Shown one piece after another: positions 18,445 through 22,462 of a stretch of 22,462 nucleotides of DNA. Source of the DNA: Larix sibirica (taxonomy: Eukaryota; Streptophyta; Pinopsida; Pinales; Pinaceae). The position numbers were made by a program, and so were the translations under genes. The DNA is taken from NCBI GenBank assembly GCA_004151065.3, contig NWUY0300015708.1, positions 18,117 to 40,578 on the forward strand, given 5' to 3'. A model generated the notes under the pieces. The model was given only the letters and a program-made list of their open reading frames with translations. It had not been told where the DNA came from and ran no database searches. Numbering within the stretch: position 1 is the first letter of the stretch; each line of letters begins with the position of its first letter.

Positions 18445-19839
18445 ACATGAAAATACAAATTAGGATTGGGTGATAATGTTCAAAGAATAAATTACTTAAT
18501 TACTTTCAGATGTCATTACATTGCAATGTTGTCCGTAATTAATGTTGTTAAGGTGTTGCGTCTGAAACGTTTACCTAGTTTTTCAATGCAGGTAGGTATG
18601 CCATTTTCAATGCTTCAGAGTGGCTCGACTTTGCCATGAAGATCATGGTGGTCGTATGGAATCTACCTGAAGTTTACTTTAAAATTGAGTTTACCTTAAA
18701 CCAATTGAACTGCAATTATCAAATTGATGACTAAAATACAAAGGAGATAGGTAACCCTTCAAACCTACAATAGCATATGAATGATGTTATAATTTGCAAA
18801 AGCATAAACGATAGTATGGGAGGAATTTGAATAATGAGCTATGCTTGTCTTTTTAAATGGTGCAAAAATAGAATGAACTCCCAAACCAAATTGTAATTGC
18901 TTCAATCCTTAAATGCATAGACTTATATCTAATTGACAATCTACCCACGGGAAACAATTATATCATTAAAATAATGCCTTTTTGACCTGGTCCTTTTTTA
19001 AGTTTAAGTAGCAAGCTATGGATCTTCAATTATGTTTCTCCTCACAACAGGTGGAGGTATCACTCTGAGCATATGCAGTCATCGGAGCTATCGTTGTAGA
19101 TGCACGCATGTCTTTGTGGAAGTCGGAGCATGTTCACTGGATGCTGAGAAATTAGGACATATGCATTAGTCTCCAAAGTCGTGAGCTGGCCCTTTTCCAA
19201 AAGTCTCATGTCTCTATTCAAGCTAAAGCATAAGACGATGACAAGTCAAAAGCAGGACCTGTCGCTTGAGTGGGAGTTGGTGTGAAATATGGACGACCAA
19301 CTTCTCTCTTGAATTTAGATTATGAGAAAATGGATTTGCTTCAACTCCAAACTTACGTCAAAACTTTCTCATGAACACACATAATACTCATTTCTTGCCC
19401 AGCGTGAACTTCATTTCTTGCCCGGCACTCATCGGCGACATTTTAATGTTCTGCCGACACTAATTAGCGTGAAGTTCATTTCTTGGTTAGTAAGTTGTAT
19501 CCTTGCCGACCACTATTGATGAGAAACTTACATCCTTTCAGACCAAAACAAAACTTGCAATGGGTTATAACTTATGCATTGGTTTATGTTATTTCGAAAA
19601 GGTTAAATGCACTGGCTAATGTATGATCTTGTGATTTATAGGATATTGGTACACCCCTAGACTCTGGTCAGCTTCAAGACTGTACCCTCATCACTTCTAA
19701 ACCATCCATATTGTCAAGCCTCTGGAATGAATTTCAAGGAATAATGGGTGAATAAATTGAGTAATCGCCCACTCTCCTAAATTTCCAGTAAGCATGAAAG
19801 TTGGGCTTTCAAGCAACTTATTTCCAATTAATAATATTA
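18445..19839. other. Unassigned region
   Basis: A plus-strand open stretch after an acceptor-like tgcag (18590-18595) reads GRYAIFNASEWLDFAMKIM and VVVWNLPEVYFKIEF, too short to call. At 19388-19500 a tcatttcttgccc word occurs at 19388 and 19410, with a gcgtgaa-rttcatttcttg variant near 19468, giving a small local repeat. No element ends were seen. Confidence 0.35.
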
Positions 19840-20073
19840 ATTGTGCATGAACAGGTGATCAACCTATTGATTGGGAAACTTCTCTTTTCTCGATGTGGTA
19901 TTTCACAATGCACCATGTTTTCCATCCATGAATATCACCGAGTTTGCCTTATGAAAGGGGAGGGGATCATCTTGCGTTACTCATCCAATTACTATTATGA
20001 AGGGAATGGTGTAGCAGAGCCTACAAATAAAGATTTGATCAGAATCATAAGGTTAAATGGCATTGCATTTTAA
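19840..20073 (+). pseudogene. Ty3/Gypsy integrase core fragment
   Basis: Plus-strand reading EQVINLLIGKLLFSRCGIS is followed by GIILRYSSNYYYEGNG and VAEPTNKDLIRIIRLN. This matches the second half of a Gypsy integrase catalytic core, where family members read roughly 'SRFGIP...DNG...YYPQGNGLAESTNK'. The Glu of the DDE triad is present (VAE); the DNG block carrying the second Asp is degraded to unrelated residues between the two segments. The open frame 19801-20073 (90 codons) has its Met upstream of recognisable homology and ends in a mutated part, so neither end is natural. Orientation is opposite to the Copia and gag-like elements at 10-15 kb. Confidence 0.7.
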
Positions 20074-21680
20074 CCTGGGTTTTAAAGTTTGTTTTACAAT
20101 AATAAAGGATCTTGCCTTGCCATAAACCTCCCTTCACCTTTACATGGCATTCATGGACTTTGGTTTCATCCCGTCGACATGGAATGCGTGAGGGGTAATT
20201 CCATGAAGCTCCCCCAGTCCCCTCCTCCCCCGCGATATAAGATAGACCTTTGTGTCCACGTTTATTAACATTAACATTAGGGACAATTTAAAATTATTTT
20301 ATTATTGTATGTCCTTTTAATCAAATGCATGTTATGAATTATTTTGTCTGCTTGTTGTTTTTTCTTTTTATTTTTAGCTTTAAATCTAGGGAACTTTGAG
20401 GATGCTTGAAAAGAGACAGCAGGGTGCTAGGGTATTCTCATTATCAAGAACTCAACATTTAGCAATTTAATCATTGCGAGGAGAGTCAATGAATCAATGC
20501 TTAGGATGGAAAAATGCTACCAAGGCCCGGGTTGTTTCATCTTCACGCTAAACTTCACATTGACGACCACTTCAATGCAACAAAGCTTCTATTGGGATAC
20601 AGATATTAAAATTTAGATTCATGGTAACTTTTCTTCTAAGGGGCTACCTTTCTAGGTGACACGCCCTGATGGTTAGGGTTGTCTGGAAATTGTAAGGGTT
20701 ACTATGGCACTTATGGGACTCAAATTTGAATTCCGCAAGTTGTGTTGGATTTGTAACGACGAGTCCATCAAAGATGGCCAGGTTCATCGACAAATTTTTT
20801 ACTTTCATTAAACCCCAAAATTACGTGCAAAAGCATTTTTTAATGAAAGTTGAGGCCTTGTTCTCGCAATTAACTCGCTCAGATTTAATTATGTCAGCTT
20901 CCCCACTATCTATGTTATATATGATTTTAGTCCGTTAGCAAGGATTGACACTAGACATCATTGATTAAAAGATTTTAATTCTCAAACTAGGCCAATTGAT
21001 CACTTGGTGAAAGATTGAGTTGTTTTCAGAATCAACTCTAAGTCAAGTGGTGAACAATAAACGTCATATAAAGATGGTCCAACCTAAGAGAGAGTCTTAA
21101 TTCGAGGAAAAACCACTTATGACATGAGATACAAGGAGAAAGTTTATGGTTCATGAGACCTGCCAGATGTAGCTTGGATGAAGGTACAACGCAAATTGAT
21201 TTAACCAGGCAAGGATTCAATGATCAGTGAAACAACATTTCCAAAGATGTGATTGATTAAAGAGAGCAATTTTCAGATCAAAACATAGACTAGAGTAGAG
21301 CGACTTATCCTAGCTTGATTGTTTCCATGCAGTTTTCAAACTTGACAGGTAGGGTCACAAGCAAAGATTGGGAAATGCATATAGGAGACTCGGGATCACC
21401 ATGCAAGACCATGAAACTGATACTTAGACCACTCAATTAGTTGCATCAAAATAAGTTGTTAGTAGAGAGTGAAAAAACTAGATCCAACAATTCAAATTAC
21501 TCATTCAAGGATGATGGTGACATTGATGAAGTTCATCGCGAAAGTATCAATAGACATTATAGCAGTCAGACTTCATTTAGATTATTTATTATTCACAAAT
21601 AAATTCAAGTGTACTCAAGAAACCAAAAATTTAGCATGCGGGGTCTAGCCTCGAGGGTCTTGGATTTTCTAGTCCAAAGC
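20074..21680. other. Unassigned region, possibly the rest of the plus-strand Gypsy element
   Basis: It lies between the integrase fragment and a plus-strand polypurine tract, where the end of pol and a long spacer are expected, but I find no chromodomain or other motif. A C-rich run followed by gcgatataagatag (about 20210-20245) is TATA-box-like. Reading frames at 20726-20938 and 21038-21220 show no known feature. Confidence 0.3.
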
Positions 21681-21698
21681 AAAGAAAAGTAGGGGGGA
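21681..21698 (+). other. Candidate polypurine tract of a plus-strand Gypsy element
   Basis: aaagaaaagtagggggga is almost all purine and is followed by tattatggccac. This parallels the minus-strand tract at 10601-10610, which is followed by TATTTTGG. Confidence 0.45.
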
Positions 21699-21910
21699 TA
21701 TTATGGCCACAACATAGCATTGAACGTGTCGTAGAAATAAGTGGTCACCGTTCTGACACTCGCACAACTTTTGAATGAAAAGTCGTACATGCGAATCATT
21801 GAACAAATAGTCGTGTTAGTAGCGTGGGGGTTCAGTGCAATTAGTTGTGCGATTTGTCGTACATACATCCTTTGTCATTATAAGGTTCAATTTCTCTTTT
21901 GGATTTGATG
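21699..21910 (+). mobile_element. Possible LTR start (U3) after the polypurine tract
   Basis: After the purine tract the sequence carries repeated gtcgta words (21728, 21782, 21856 region) and a 10-base inverted pair, tcgcacaact (21760-21769) and agttgtgcga (21843-21852). Such motif repeats are common in U3 regions. No matching second LTR or CA end is visible in the window. Confidence 0.3.
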
Positions 21911-22462
21911 AGGATGCCTTGGTGAGCTACATGTTGTATGTTGATGACGTCTTTTTGCAAGATTAGCCAAAACTTGGATGTGTGTGAAATTCAAGCATTA
22001 ATAGATGCCCCCTGATGTACGAGTTTCAAAAAGTACTATAGGGATAAAATGCATCATCATTTATTTTCTCTCCATGTTCTAAGAAGTTATCAAGCACCGA
22101 TGAGTAAAAAGACCTTCTCATGAAGGAAGGTTGTTGGTGATGACCGTTGAAGCTGTAAAGATGAATGGTGTTTTATACAAATGAGACATGCATACCTATG
22201 CTTGTGAAAAACTATCAGAATATATTACAATAAGAGGAGACCGAGAGGTCAACTATTGATACTGTTGCTACAAGGATGAAGGTGGTTTCAATCCTTGTAC
22301 AAGTATATGAATCCTAGAAATGATGTTACTAGTGCTAAATAAGCGGAATTACTAATGGCCACGAACATCCCACTGGGGCGGGGGGCTTGAATAACATTGA
22401 AGTTATTGGATGGACAAATTTACTATACCAGATGTGTTATTGCCATGAATCATAAATGTGAA
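21911..22462 (+). other. Unassigned end of window, possible RT scrap
   Basis: At about 21922-21963 the plus strand reads LVSYMLYVDDVFLQD, which has the Y-V-D-D shape of a Copia RT active site. No other RT block can be seen before or after it, so this may be chance. The rest, to 22462, shows many stops in all frames. Confidence 0.25.

Noticed and set aside
21922-21963. Copia reverse transcriptase domain from LYVDD
   Set aside because: Only the four-residue signature and its hydrophobic lead are present. No neighbouring RT motif was found, so it is kept only as a low-confidence note.

Overview
The window is plant nuclear DNA, most likely from a conifer (pine or spruce type). It is AT-rich, holds no intact protein gene that I can defend, and is built almost entirely of decayed and nested transposable elements. 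Three things suggest a conifer. Penelope-like retroelement (PLE) sequences with reverse transcriptase (RT) and GIY-YIG domains sit beside a plant-type L1 LINE with an RNase H domain, and PLEs in seed plants are known mainly as the conifer 'Dryad' elements. Copia and Gypsy remnants have long, heavily mutated coding regions. Large non-coding spacers carry diverged repeats.

Layout. 1-913: a decayed minus-strand coding region of unknown product. 1242-3884: a contig-like block bounded by single N characters; its last 2117 bases are identical to 5473-7589, while the sequence before that is only a diverged relative of 4545-5472. 3886-3984: the possible end of a Copia LTR. About 4440-5507: a degenerate tandem array with a period near 340 bases. 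5508-8847: the best preserved locus, with two PLE copies head to head (one minus, one plus), the plus copy split by a 5'-truncated L1 LINE with a 10-base target duplication, and the whole pair flanked by a 12-base direct repeat. 8848-10030: AT-rich spacer with two N-marked local duplications.

10033-13414: minus-strand Gypsy-like LTR end, polypurine tract and a decayed gag-like coding region. 13415-15270: minus-strand Copia element with a well-defined 677-base 3' LTR (TGTTGGG...CCCAACA), polypurine tract, and RNase H and RT remnants; its U3 region is rich in W-box cores. 15271-19800: mostly unassigned AT-rich sequence, with a short tandem repeat, an A/T-only-like tract, a CACCGCC-rich stretch and one minus-strand exon-like reading frame (18229-18444). 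19840-20073: plus-strand Gypsy integrase fragment. 20074-22462: unassigned, with a polypurine tract and LTR-like start near 21690.

Nothing here works as a pathway. The biological story is the order of insertions: PLE pair into a repeat array, then the LINE into the plus PLE, then decay. All identifications were made by eye from translated motifs; no database search was run.
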